NCBI RefSeq assembly: GCF_014191875.1
Contig: NZ_JACHXD010000006.1
Coordinates: 146,955-210,954, forward strand
DNA length: 64,000 nt
Direction: 5' to 3'
From: Pseudoduganella violacea
GTDB lineage: Bacteria; Pseudomonadota; Gammaproteobacteria; Burkholderiales; Burkholderiaceae_D
Under the pieces are notes generated by a model. That model did not search any database and was not told where the DNA came from. It worked only from the letters and a program-made list of their open reading frames with translations. This document shows, in pieces, positions 9,456 to 19,556 of the stretch; position 1 is the stretch's first letter; every line of letters starts with the position of its first letter. A program made the position numbers and the translations under genes.

Positions 9456-9893
9456 ATGGATATCATCAAAGAGTTGAACGAGAGCTGGGGCTGGGCGGGA
9501 CTGCAGGCGCAGGCGGTGGTGGGTGAAAATGATTTCGGCAATCTGATCATCAAGGATGAGCAGGGCAGCTATTGGCGGCTGATGCCGGAAGAGTGCGGCT
9601 GCGCGGTGGTGGCGCCCGACCGCCAGGCGCTCGACGTGCTGTCGGCCGATCATGAGTTTTTGCAGGACTGGCATATGTCCGGGCTGACGGCGATCGCCCG
9701 CGAACATTGTGGCCCTTTGGGCGAAGGGCGCAAGTACTGCCTCAAGATTCCTGGCGCGCTGGGCGGGGAGTATAAGGCGGAGAATCTGGCGAGCGCGCCT
9801 TTGCATGAGCTGATCCGCCTGTCGGGCGATCTGGCGCGGCAGATGCAGGGGCTGCCGGATGGGACGAAGGTGAAGTTGAATATGGTGGATTGA
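9456..9893 (+). CDS. T6SS immunity protein Tdi1-like (DUF1851-type), orphan
   Basis: Small cytoplasmic protein of 145 residues. It matches my memory of the Tdi1 C-terminal (DUF1851) family: GNLIIKDEQGSYWRL, a WHMSGL segment, GPLGEGRKYCLKIP, LGGEYKAENL and a final LPDGTKVKLNMV. Tdi1-type proteins neutralise DNase effectors delivered by type VI secretion. No cognate effector gene is adjacent, so it would be an orphan protective gene. The start at 9456 (MDIIKEL) is favoured because AAGAAAGAG lies just upstream; an in-frame ATG at 9432 would add eight residues but has no ribosome-binding site. Confidence 0.75.
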   Translation: MDIIKELNESWGWAGLQAQAVVGENDFGNLIIKDEQGSYWRLMPEECGCAVVAPDRQALDVLSADHEFLQDWHMSGLTAIAREHCGPLGEGRKYCLKIPGALGGEYKAENLASAPLHELIRLSGDLARQMQGLPDGTKVKLNMVD

Positions 9894-9948
9894 CGGCTGC
9901 TTAATGGGGACTAATCCATCTGAACCCTCAGTAAGGCTTTCGTGTCCC

Positions 9949-10265
9949 TCAATGCCGATGAAGCGCCTTCCATGCCGCATATTCAGATGGGCGTAAGCCA
10001 TAGCGCGCCAGCACTCCTTCGTGCAGTCGCCGAAGCTCCTCGACGATCAGTGCCTGCACCTGTGGCTGCCCCGGCTCCGGAACGCGCTCCGCGACGGATC
10101 GCTGAATATTGGCAAGTGGATCACACTCGGGATGTGTGATGACCTCGCGGATGTGCCGTTCGCCCGCCAATGCCGGGGTGTCTGGCAAGAACTGCTGCCA
10201 GAGTCAAGCCGTTCTTGGATGCCCGGATGCTGTTCAATAAGTCTGTGGTGGAGGACATAGCGTTG
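9949..10265 (-). pseudogene. Small hypothetical gene with an apparent frameshift
   Basis: The downstream frame (9949-10188) encodes a plausible 79-residue tail: THPECDPLANIQRS, then QPQVQALIVEELRRLHEG and RYGLRPSEYAAWKALH. Directly upstream that frame stops (TGA near 10204), while the neighbouring frame continues a natural-looking protein (HHRLIEQHPGIQERLDS). Joining the two with a one-base shift near 10205 gives a continuous polar protein, so the gene looks broken or carries a sequencing error. The family is not recognised, and the true 5' end is not determined. It lies in the lower-GC accessory stretch next to ssrA. Confidence 0.45.
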
Positions 10266-10297
10266 GTGGCGCCGTTTGCGGGACTGTGGCGCAGTTA

Positions 10298-10322
10298 TGG
10301 CGCAGTTCGAAAAACTGCGCCA
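10298..10322. repeat. Short perfect inverted repeat beside a direct repeat
   Basis: A 10-bp perfect stem (TGGCGCAGTT with its complement AACTGCGCCA) surrounds a five-base loop. The left arm is also repeated directly just upstream, at 10286-10295. It is between two broken genes and lacks a following T-run, so it is a weak terminator candidate at best and may be debris of a small mobile element. Confidence 0.5.
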
Positions 10323-10384
10323 TTTTGGGACTGCCAAGGGGATTAAGATTGAGAGGGAAATACGAAGCAGGCATCTGCTGCTTC

Positions 10385-10775
10385 CTAGCTTTGTATCTGG
10401 CCATCTTGGGGATGTCGCACTTTGGGCGCTGTAGCATGAGCGGTGGCAGTATCTAAAGCACCATCATCTATTTCGATGATGCATGACCATGCCGACTGTT
10501 CCCTCGTGAGAATGACCTTTGTAACCGCGATGCGGTCAATCGTATTCAGCATATCGATCACAGCAGTCGCTGCGTTGCTCCCATCATGCTTCTCGATGAA
10601 AACAAGCCTTAAGGCAGCATCAACTACCTTGGGTACTTTGCCATATTTCTCCCACTTCGCCACCGCTTGCTCGGTATAGCCGAATAGCTTGCCAAGGGAT
10701 TTTTGAGAAAGTAGCCGGGCGGTACGGATATAGCGGAATTCCGCACCGCTCCTCTCAATCCATTGCGGTAACTAC
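10385..10775 (-). pseudogene. Truncated helix-turn-helix transcriptional regulator (Cro/CI-like fold)
   Basis: In one frame the minus strand reads SGAEFRYIRTARLLSQKS, then LGKLFGYTEQAVAKWEK, which is the pattern of a Cro/CI-type helix-turn-helix, and then ALRLVFIEKHDG and DMLNTIDR. The family I recall with this core has about 60 more N-terminal residues. Here the frame is cut by a TAG near 10785 and no matching N-terminus follows. The only usable start is a GTG at 10663, which would give a 92-residue protein missing half the HTH. I read this as a 5'-truncated regulator, perhaps an antitoxin-like protein that lost its partner. Confidence 0.55.
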
Positions 10776-10973
10776 GATCAAGCTTGGATCGTCATCGTTG
10801 ATTGCTGCCACTACAGCGATATTACGCTCGGCGCGCTCTAGCCAGCGCCAGTGGCCAGCTATCTCACAGAGTTTGAGTCTGCGCAACAGCCCGTCGTACA
10901 TATGTACAGAGCTTGAGCCTGTGTAAAGGCCGCCCTTCAACCCCTCCTAGTCTTAGGACATACCCGGTCCCGG

Positions 10974-10981
10974 AAGGAGGT
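10974..10981 (+). promoter_or_regulatory. Strong Shine-Dalgarno deciding the start of the BPSL0067-type gene
   Basis: A full AAGGAGGT lies 6 nt before the ATG at 10988. It decides against the in-frame ATG at 10913, which has no comparable site. Confidence 0.8.
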
Positions 10982-10987
10982 GTGGAA

Positions 10988-11374
10988 ATGTCTTATGTCT
11001 ATCCCAAAGCGGCAGAGCTCAGTGGTCAGCCCGTTGTCGGTACTCGCCAGTGTGTGGCACTCGTGCAAAAGTATGCGGGTGCGCCTACAACGCCACATTG
11101 GCGACAAGGCGAGGCTGCCCTCGGCAGTGTAAAGCTGAGAACTGGCACTGCAATCGCCACCTTCGTAAAAGGCCGCTACGCAAATCGCGCCCATGGGAAT
11201 CATGCAGCCCTTTACATCCGCCAAATAGCAAGCGGCATCGTTGTCGCGGACCAATGGAAAGCTGACAAGAAAACCGAGATTTCAGTGCGCATCATACGGT
11301 CCCTGGGCAAGGATGGAAGGGGTAATTTCATTAAGCCTAGCGACAATGCAGACGCATTCTTTGTCATTGAATGA
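10988..11374 (+). CDS. BPSL0067-family protein, putative NlpC/P60- or CHAP-like amidase effector
   Basis: The protein has 128 residues and no signal peptide. It matches the BPSL0067 family as I know it: GTRQCVALVQKYAG holds the candidate nucleophile Cys22, NRAHGNHAALYI holds the candidate His72, and VVADQWK follows. This Cys/His arrangement is that of small papain-fold peptidoglycan amidases, several of which are type VI secretion effectors. The next gene encodes a signal-peptide-bearing STY0301-type protein, the layout expected for an amidase with periplasmic immunity. No type VI structural genes are in the window, so delivery would be in trans. The enzymatic role is inferred from fold and context. 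Confidence 0.78.
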   Translation: MSYVYPKAAELSGQPVVGTRQCVALVQKYAGAPTTPHWRQGEAALGSVKLRTGTAIATFVKGRYANRAHGNHAALYIRQIASGIVVADQWKADKKTEISVRIIRSLGKDGRGNFIKPSDNADAFFVIE

Positions 11375-11386
11375 AGGTGGATCGCA

Positions 11387-11854
11387 ATGAGGTTCAAACT
11401 CAATTTCCAACAGCGCGTCATAGCAGGAAGGCTCGCGTGCATGGTGGTGTTGGCGGACTTCGCTGTACCTGCATCGGCCGCGCCCTCTGGGCCTGTTCTT
11501 GAGTGCCCTCAATTCATTGAGCAGAAGTCAGTGCAGATCTCGAATGCGCCATCGGGTTGGACTACGTTTGTTCGTGCGCCCTTGTATCTGCATGGGGCAG
11601 CGCCAATGAGCGGCCCGCCTGAAGAGCTGGGAGAACTCGCGGAATTCAGTCAGAAGCGGGAAAAAGGCGTGTGGATTTACACTTATCAACTTGATGCGCC
11701 GTTTCCAGCTGGGAAGTGGCTTGCTTGTACTTATGGGGAGTCCGACCAGGTTACGCTTGGAAAGAGACTCGATGACAATACTCGTGTTTGTTCTTTCAGA
11801 TACCAGAAGGGGAGGCACGTTGGCGAAAACATTATCGCCATCGCTTGCAAGTAG
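11387..11854 (+). CDS. STY0301-family exported protein, putative immunity to the preceding effector
   Basis: The 155-residue protein has a signal peptide ending near ASA (residues 1-31). The mature domain has paired cysteines (LECPQF; WLACTYGES; TRVCSFRY; AIACK) and segments I recognise from the STY0301 family: SNAPSGWTTFV, PLYLHGAAPMSGPPEELG and GVWIYTYQL. It lies 12 bp after the BPSL0067-type gene and is preceded by AAGGTGG, so the two are co-transcribed. Periplasmic location and pairing fit an immunity protein that protects the producer's cell wall, but this role is inference. Confidence 0.75.
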   Translation: MRFKLNFQQRVIAGRLACMVVLADFAVPASAAPSGPVLECPQFIEQKSVQISNAPSGWTTFVRAPLYLHGAAPMSGPPEELGELAEFSQKREKGVWIYTYQLDAPFPAGKWLACTYGESDQVTLGKRLDDNTRVCSFRYQKGRHVGENIIAIACK

Positions 11855-11860
11855 CTGTTC

Positions 11861-12041
11861 ATGAACCGTCCGCTACCGCGGACGCGAAATCGCGCTGCGA
11901 TTTCGTGAATGGGCGAATCGGAGAGCCGCCCGCTTGCAAGCGGGCGTCGCTGCGCGGGCGGCTCGCATGCGAGCCGAATTCCCCGCTTCGCCCCGCGTCC
12001 GTGCCGGACGCGGATTCATTTCCCGCCAACTCTGCGCTAGC
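11861..12041. repeat. Palindrome-rich noncoding stretch
   Basis: This stretch contains at least five adjacent imperfect or perfect palindromes: GTCCGC/GCGGAC, CGAAATCGC with its complement, CCGCCCGC repeats pairing with GCGGGCGG, GGCTCGCATGCGAGCC, and CGCGTCC/GGACGCG. No open frame on either strand looks coding. It lies between the effector/immunity pair and the ssrA terminator and could be an intergenic hairpin mosaic or the scar of an element inserted at ssrA. Confidence 0.6.
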
Positions 12042-12093
12042 GAACAAAAAATTAGGCCCCCAAGCTTGCGCTTGGGGGCCTAATTTTTTGTTC
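12042..12093. terminator. Perfect 24-bp stem terminator, serves ssrA and probably both strands
   Basis: The two arms (GAACAAAAAATTAGGCCCCC followed by AAGC, and the exact complement) are 24 bp long and separate a 4-nt loop, 12068-12067 aside from the centre TTGC. A-rich and T-rich ends on the two sides make it an intrinsic terminator readable in either direction. It begins 3 nt beyond the CCA end of tmRNA. Confidence 0.85.
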
Positions 12094-12095
12094 GG

Positions 12096-12456
12096 TGGTG
12101 GAGACGGCGGGAATCGAACCCGCGTCCGCAAGCACTCTACAGACAGTTCTACATACTTAGCACTATCTTTTAATTTAACCAGCACAACGCGAATGTGCAC
12201 GCTTTGTACTGGCGATTCACCTTAAATTTAGCGCTGATCCAAGTGACCCGTAGCAGCGCGATTCCCTGTAAATGACTCCTCAGCTTTTAACGGCCCGCCC
12301 CAGGGAAGAAGCGTTGAGGAGCTAACAGCCCTTAGGCTGCCAGTGCGTACGAGTTATCGTTTGCAGTTAGTTTGTTTCTGGGTGTATTTACGAGGTAACC
12401 AGCCCTCGGTATGCCCTGTTCTGCTTTGCAACCCACGTCGAAGCCAGGTCGTCCCC
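12096..12456 (-). ncRNA. ssrA: tmRNA (transfer-messenger RNA)
   Basis: The 5' end GGGGACG (from 12456) pairs with CGTCTCC near the 3' end, with one G-U pair, to form the tRNA-like acceptor stem. The 3' end is the T-arm (GCGGG TTCGATT CCCGC) followed by A and CCA at 12096. The 5' part has the conserved CTGGCTTCGACGTGGGTTGC. The resume codon GCA is at 12362-12364 and encodes the tag ANDNSYALAA followed by TAA at 12332-12334. The RNA rescues stalled ribosomes and marks the product for proteolysis through the ALAA end. It is a one-piece tmRNA of about 361 nt. Confidence 0.97.
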
Positions 12457-12506
12457 ACAGAATCTTCATTGTAACCGATTCCGCAACAGTGTGCACCTGG
12501 CGGCGC

Positions 12507-13466
12507 CTATGCTTCCAGACTAACCAGGGGCCGCCCTTGCTCGGCCAGGCGCTCGACGGCGACCAGACCTTCAGTGAAGCTGCAGGCGAACAGGTGGCGC
12601 CGGGATTTTTCCACCTCGGCCGATTCCAAGTCGTAGAAGTCGTTGGCTTCCTTGAAGCCGAGGTCGATGGTCAGGCGGTCGATCATATAGGCTTCGTGCA
12701 GGCTGCGCAGGCGCTCGCGCCGCAGCCGGTGTTCCTGCGGACTGCGCGCGTCGGCGCCTTCGAAGTAACGGATCAGCGCCGCTTCCAGCACGTCCATCTG
12801 GCTGCGCTGCGAGGCTTGCTCGGCGAATTCCTTGGCTTCGGTGTCGACCGCGACATTGAAGTTTTGTACGAGCAGCAGGGTGTCATAATCCTGGGCGTTG
12901 CTGTCGCATAGATTGCTGACGGCCATCAACCGGCCCTTGGCCAGGCGGCCGGCCGGGTCGCGCGTCTGGCCGACGTATTGCACCTTGCTCGGGTAGTGCA
13001 GGCCGGTGTCGTGGCGCTGCATCAGGTCGTGGATGGTGAAGGTTTCCGTCATCGAGCCCCAGTTCAGGGTCATGTACTTGTCGTAGAGCTGAATCAGGGG
13101 TTTTTTGAAGGTGGCTTCGAACGGGGTCTTGAGTTCGACCGTGATCGTGCTTTTGCGCTCGTCGCCACCGAGCAGGATGGGAATGGTCAGCTTCAGGGAA
13201 AAAAAGCCCCAGCTGGTGCTGCGTTTGGGGTCGAAGCGCAGGCGCGGCCGGGCGACCAGCATGAAGATCAGGCGCTTTTCCATCGTCGCGTCCAGCGCGA
13301 ACTGCATGCGGCGCTGGTAGCGCCCGATCGGGTCGTGGAAATCGGCCACCTTGGGGTCGTTGATCAGGTCGTACCAATAAAAGCTGGTTTCACTGACCGT
13401 AGCGTCCCATACCTGCGGAGCACTACTTCGTGGCAGTGCTAGCTCCGCTGCGTCATCGCTCGACAT
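12507..13466 (-). CDS. Hypothetical protein with a GIY-YIG-like segment
   Basis: Cytoplasmic 319-residue protein with no signal or membrane segment and a GGAG site before the start. The N-terminal half (about 25-150) is beta-rich and not recognised. Residues 160-235 resemble a GIY-YIG nuclease: VQYVGQTRDPAGRL (Tyr164, Gly166, Gln167, Thr168, Arg174) and, some 50 residues later, DVLEAALIRYF, whose Glu228 could be the metal ligand. The first GIY triad is replaced by KVQ, so activity is uncertain. The C-terminus is charged and helical. It sits immediately upstream of ssrA on the same strand. Confidence 0.75.
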   Translation of the reverse strand: MSSDDAAELALPRSSAPQVWDATVSETSFYWYDLINDPKVADFHDPIGRYQRRMQFALDATMEKRLIFMLVARPRLRFDPKRSTSWGFFSLKLTIPILLGGDERKSTITVELKTPFEATFKKPLIQLYDKYMTLNWGSMTETFTIHDLMQRHDTGLHYPSKVQYVGQTRDPAGRLAKGRLMAVSNLCDSNAQDYDTLLLVQNFNVAVDTEAKEFAEQASQRSQMDVLEAALIRYFEGADARSPQEHRLRRERLRSLHEAYMIDRLTIDLGFKEANDFYDLESAEVEKSRRHLFACSFTEGLVAVERLAEQGRPLVSLEA

Positions 13467-13573
13467 ACTGTTCTCCGGACTCTTCGGTAATACTACGTAT
13501 TGACTCTAATATCCGTATAGTACGCCTGTTGATTGCCATATGGCAACTTAATGTTGCAAAAAAATACTTGTTA

Positions 13574-14260
13574 TCAGGCGGCTAGCGGCGCCGCCGCAAC
13601 GGTGGCGCGGATCAGGGCCAGCAAGGCGTCCGGCGTGGGCAGCAGGTGGTCGGCGCCCCAGCTCGACGGCTCGCTGGCGCCGCAATATCCCCACTGGCAG
13701 GCGACGGTGGCCATGCCGGCGGCACGGCCGGCCTGGATGTCGCGCAGGTCGTCGCCCACATACCAGCATTGCTCCGGCGCCAGCTGCAGGCGCGCGGCGG
13801 CTTCCAGCAGCGGGGCGGGGTGGGGCTTGGGATGGGCGGTGGTGTCGCCCGACACCACACAGCCGGCTTGGTGCAGGCCGATCAGCGGCACCAGCGGCTC
13901 GGTGAAGCGGGCCGCTTTATTGGTGACGATACCCCAGCTCAGGCCGGCGCTTCGGATGCCCTCCAGCAGCTCGCTCACGCCCGGGAACAGGGTGCTGTGC
14001 ACGGCGATGGCGGCTTCGTAATTGGCCAGGAAGCCCACGCGCAATTCCTCGAAACCGGCGTCGCCGGGCGTTAGGCCGAAGGAGGCGCCGATCATGCCGC
14101 GCGCGCCGGCCGAGGCGGTCGGACGCAGCACCTCATACGGCGTCGGCGCCAGGCCGCGCTTGCTGCGCAGCAGATTGATGGCGGCGGCCAGGTCGGGCGC
14201 GGTATCGGCCAGGGTGCCGTCCAGGTCAAAGAGGATGGCGCGAGGGGCGGAAAGGCTCAT
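13574..14260 (-). CDS. gph: Phosphoglycolate phosphatase (HAD superfamily)
   Basis: The 228-residue HAD phosphatase would hydrolyse 2-phosphoglycolate formed during DNA repair and by oxygenase side reactions. All HAD motifs are seen: motif I ILFDLDGTLADTAPD with the nucleophile Asp, motif II in GIVTNK, the motif III Lys in HPKPHPAPL, and motif IV VGDDLRDIQAGRAAG. The gene follows ubiG on the same strand with about 50 bp between, the usual betaproteobacterial ubiG-gph pair. Other HAD sugar phosphatases are possible, but context favours Gph. Confidence 0.9.
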   Translation of the reverse strand: MSLSAPRAILFDLDGTLADTAPDLAAAINLLRSKRGLAPTPYEVLRPTASAGARGMIGASFGLTPGDAGFEELRVGFLANYEAAIAVHSTLFPGVSELLEGIRSAGLSWGIVTNKAARFTEPLVPLIGLHQAGCVVSGDTTAHPKPHPAPLLEAAARLQLAPEQCWYVGDDLRDIQAGRAAGMATVACQWGYCGASEPSSWGADHLLPTPDALLALIRATVAAAPLAA

Positions 14261-14313
14261 GGTGGGGAAGGGGCTGGGATAGGAGGCGGGGCGGCCGCAG
14301 CCGCCCTTAGTGT

Positions 14314-15009
14314 TTACAGTGGACGGGTGGCGGCGACCAGGTAGTTGACGCTGGTGTCGTCGTTCAGCGAGTAGATCTTGGTCAGCGGGTTGTAGCCCAT
14401 GCCTTTCAAGCCTTCCACCTGCAGGCCGGCGCTGCGGATGTCCTGGCTCAATTCGGCCGGGGTGATGAATTTCTCATAGTCGTGCGTGCCCTTGGGCAGC
14501 AGGCGTAGCAGGTATTCGGCGCCGATCACCGCGAACAGATAGGCTTTCGGATTGCGGTTCAGGGTGGAGAAGAAGACCTGGCCGCCCGGTTTCACCAGGG
14601 TGGCGGCGGCGCGCACGATGGCTGCCGGATCGGGCACGTGCTCCAGCATTTCCATGCAGGTCACCACATCGTACTGGCCCGCTTCCTGGGCCGCCATTTC
14701 TTCGGCGGCGACCAGCTTGTAGCGCACCGGCACGCCCGATTCCAGGCTGTGCAGATCGGCCACTTTCAGGGCTTTTTCCGACAGGTCGATGCCCGTCACC
14801 TTGGCGCCCTTGCGCGCCATCGATTCGGCCAGGATGCCGCCGCCGCAGCCGATGTCGATCACGTTCTTGCCCGCCAGCGGGGCGCGCGCGTTGATCCACT
14901 CCAGGCGCAGCGGATTGATTTCGTGCAGCGGACGAAACTCGGAAGTGGGGTCCCACCAGCGATGGGCCAGCTCACTGAATTTTTGCAGTTCTAAAGGATC
15001 GGCGTTCAT
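14314..15009 (-). CDS. ubiG: Ubiquinone biosynthesis O-methyltransferase UbiG
   Basis: SAM-dependent methyltransferase of 231 residues that catalyses both O-methylation steps of ubiquinone synthesis. The class I methyltransferase motif I is [16 protein letters not shown], and later segments are [12 protein letters not shown] and [13 protein letters not shown]. The N-terminus matches the family from [20 protein letters not shown], so the start at 15009 is preferred over in-frame ATGs at 15018 and 15039. It is followed by gph and is convergent with nothing; the OmpA-like gene lies upstream behind its own terminator. Confidence 0.95.
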   Translation of the reverse strand: MNADPLELQKFSELAHRWWDPTSEFRPLHEINPLRLEWINARAPLAGKNVIDIGCGGGILAESMARKGAKVTGIDLSEKALKVADLHSLESGVPVRYKLVAAEEMAAQEAGQYDVVTCMEMLEHVPDPAAIVRAAATLVKPGGQVFFSTLNRNPKAYLFAVIGAEYLLRLLPKGTHDYEKFITPAELSQDIRSAGLQVEGLKGMGYNPLTKIYSLNDDTSVNYLVAATRPL

Positions 15010-15085
15010 AGCCCGCATGATAGCCGCATTTTGCCCCACGCCAAAGCCGGGATGTCAAAAACGCGATAGGCGGCGGAAAAAGGCC

Positions 15086-15112
15086 AAAAAAAACCCCGCC
15101 GAAGCGGGGTTG
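15086..15112 (-). terminator. Intrinsic terminator of the OmpA-family gene
   Basis: On the minus strand AACCCCGC and GCGGGGTT form an 8-bp stem with a TTCG tetraloop, followed by eight T residues. It is located 26 bp after the stop codon of the OmpA-like gene. Confidence 0.9.
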
Positions 15113-15137
15113 GGTGGCGTGAGCCGAAGGGGGCTGA

Positions 15138-15851
15138 TTACTTCTTGGTGCCCACGACTTCGATTTCAACGCGGCGGTTTTTGGCGCGGCCAGCGGCGGT
15201 CTTGTTGTCGTCGACCGGCTGTTTCTCGCCCTTGCCTTCGGTGTACACGCGGTTGGCTTCAACGCCTTTGGAGATCAGATACGCTTTCACGGCTTCCGAA
15301 CGACGCACGGACAGTTTGTCGTTGTAGGCATCGGTGCCCACGGAGTCGGTGTGGCCGACGGCGATGATGACTTCCAGGTTGATGCTGCCCAGTTTCGACG
15401 CTACGTCGTCCAGCTTGGCTTTGCCTTCTGGCTTCAGCACGGCTTTGTCGAAGTCGAAGAAGGCGTCAGCGGCGAAGCTCACTTTTTCCGAGGTCGGAGC
15501 GGCTACTGGAGCGGCTACAGGTGCTGGGGCTGGTGCCACTGGCGCTGGGGCTGGTGGTGGCGGAGGCGCCACGCACTTGCCGTTTTCCAGCTTCTCTGGC
15601 TCAACGCAGATTGGCAGATCGCAGCCTGGCACGGCATCAGCCGGGGTCCAGTAGCCGGTGCGCCAGCACAGGCCGAATGGATCGCGGGCGATTACGCCAC
15701 GTGCATCTTGCACATAGGCGCTCTTAGGCGTTGCCGCCTTGATGTCTTGGGTCACAGGGGCGAAAGGGGGCGCGGTTGGCTTTTCTTGTGCCAGTGCCGA
15801 TACCGACAGAACTGCCGAGGCGGCAAAGATGGTTGTAATGAGTTTTTTCAT
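15138..15851 (-). CDS. OmpA-family outer-membrane protein with peptidoglycan-binding domain
   Basis: The protein has 237 residues, with a signal peptide (MKKLITTIFAASAVLSVSALAQ) and a short N-terminal region with four Cys, followed by a Pro/Ala/Val-rich linker (about 108-131). The C-terminal OmpA domain has FFDFDKAVLKPEGKAKLDD, VGHTDSVGTDAYNDKLSVRR and KNRRVEIEV, which includes the Asp and Arg that bind diaminopimelate. The N-terminal beta-barrel of classical OmpA is absent, so this is a short periplasmic anchor form typical of Burkholderiales. The start at 15851 is set by AAAGGAAAG and the signal peptide. Codon use looks highly expressed. Confidence 0.93.
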   Translation of the reverse strand: MKKLITTIFAASAVLSVSALAQEKPTAPPFAPVTQDIKAATPKSAYVQDARGVIARDPFGLCWRTGYWTPADAVPGCDLPICVEPEKLENGKCVAPPPPPAPAPVAPAPAPVAAPVAAPTSEKVSFAADAFFDFDKAVLKPEGKAKLDDVASKLGSINLEVIIAVGHTDSVGTDAYNDKLSVRRSEAVKAYLISKGVEANRVYTEGKGEKQPVDDNKTAAGRAKNRRVEIEVVGTKK

Positions 15852-16292
15852 ATTTTTTCTTTCCTTTCGGGGGTGATATCCGCAGAAAAACTGCGCGACG
15901 TATTTGTTGCCTGGGGCGAATACTACCATGGCTGCCCCAGCTACACTAAATCCCACCCGTCGCGCTAGCCTCCCGATTGCGAAACATGCAATTAACTTCT
16001 CGTCCATTTTGCCACAGCCGGGAAAATCCTACATTTCTGGAGAAATCAGACGGCGGGGCGCGTTCGACCAAAATGTTGTTTTCGTGCAACGGGCTGGCGA
16101 CGATGATAATTGGTAAATATGTCCTCGCCATGACATCGCGCAACATGCGCCAAACGCGGCTGGGAGCGGGCCCGGGCCGGAATTGCGCTGGGGACAGGAG
16201 CGCCATGCTAAAATCGTAGGCTTGTCCTGTCTGCCAGCTGTAGCGCACCGGACGGGCAAGCTAAACCAACGTCACAGAAGATCGACCCGCCA
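15852..16292. other. Divergent intergenic region between the OmpA-like gene and gyrA
   Basis: The 441-bp region has no convincing gene. It should hold promoters for both flanking genes; a TAAAAT -10-like hexamer is at 16209-16214 on the gyrA side, but no well-spaced -35 hexamer is evident. Several short GC hairpins are visible and not assigned. Confidence 0.5.
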
Positions 16293-18932
<2,640 letters not shown>

Positions 18933-18946
18933 GACGGCAGCAAGGC

Positions 18947-18988
18947 GGGCCCGGTCTGAATATCTCGGATCGGGCCCGTAGTGTTTTT
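18947..18988 (+). terminator. Possible terminator after gyrA
   Basis: GGGCCCG at 18947-18953 can pair with CGGGCCC at 18971-18977 and is followed by TAGTGTTTTT. The loop is long, so it may attenuate rather than fully separate gyrA from the serC cluster. Confidence 0.5.
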
Positions 18989-19013
18989 AACCCGTTGTAA
19001 AACGCATAAGCTT

Positions 19014-19544
19014 ATGAAGAAAATCCTTGCAAGCCTGTTGATCTCCCTCGCGTTTGCCGCCGGCCAACCCGCTCTGGCCCAGAACGCCCCGGCGCCCGAG
19101 CACACCGCCGCCATCAAGGAATTGATGGACGCGATGAATTACCGCACCATGATGACGGCGCTCATGCAGCAGATGGTGCAAACCCTGCCCGAGATGATGC
19201 GCAATACCGCCGAACAGTCGATCAGCGATAATCCCCGGCTGGATGCGACGGGCCGGCGCGCCGCGCTGCTGGCCATGGAGGCCGATCTGCCCAAGGCGGT
19301 CAGCACCATGCAGCAGGTCTTGTTGAGCCCGGAGTTGATGGATGAAATCATGGCCGAAATGATTCCGCTGTACGCGCGCCATTTTACGGTCGATGAAATG
19401 CGCCAGATCGCCAACTTCTACCGCACCCCGGTGGGACAGAAGTCATTGCGCGAAATGCCGCAGCTGATGACCGAAGGCATGCAGATCGGAGAGAAGGTTA
19501 TTGGCCCGCGCGTGCGCAAGGCCATTGAATCGTTGAAGAATTAA
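19014..19544 (+). CDS. DUF2059-domain exported protein
   Basis: The 176-residue protein has a signal peptide (MKKILASLLISLAFAAGQPALAQ) and a helical mature domain of DUF2059 type: KELMDAMNYRTMM, then LMDEIMAEMIPLYARHFT and the family's signature FYRTPVGQKSLREMPQL. Function is unknown; members are periplasmic. The start at 19014 is preferred over 18981 because it begins the signal peptide. It lies between gyrA and serC, as in related Oxalobacteraceae, and is 12 bp from serC. Confidence 0.88.
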   Translation: MKKILASLLISLAFAAGQPALAQNAPAPEHTAAIKELMDAMNYRTMMTALMQQMVQTLPEMMRNTAEQSISDNPRLDATGRRAALLAMEADLPKAVSTMQQVLLSPELMDEIMAEMIPLYARHFTVDEMRQIANFYRTPVGQKSLREMPQLMTEGMQIGEKVIGPRVRKAIESLKN

Positions 19545-19556
19545 GGAGCCGCCGCC

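Noticed and set aside
10755..10940. 61-codon minus-strand open frame upstream of the truncated HTH gene
   Set aside because: It is out of frame with the HTH remnant, has no ribosome-binding site and does not resemble that family's N-terminus.
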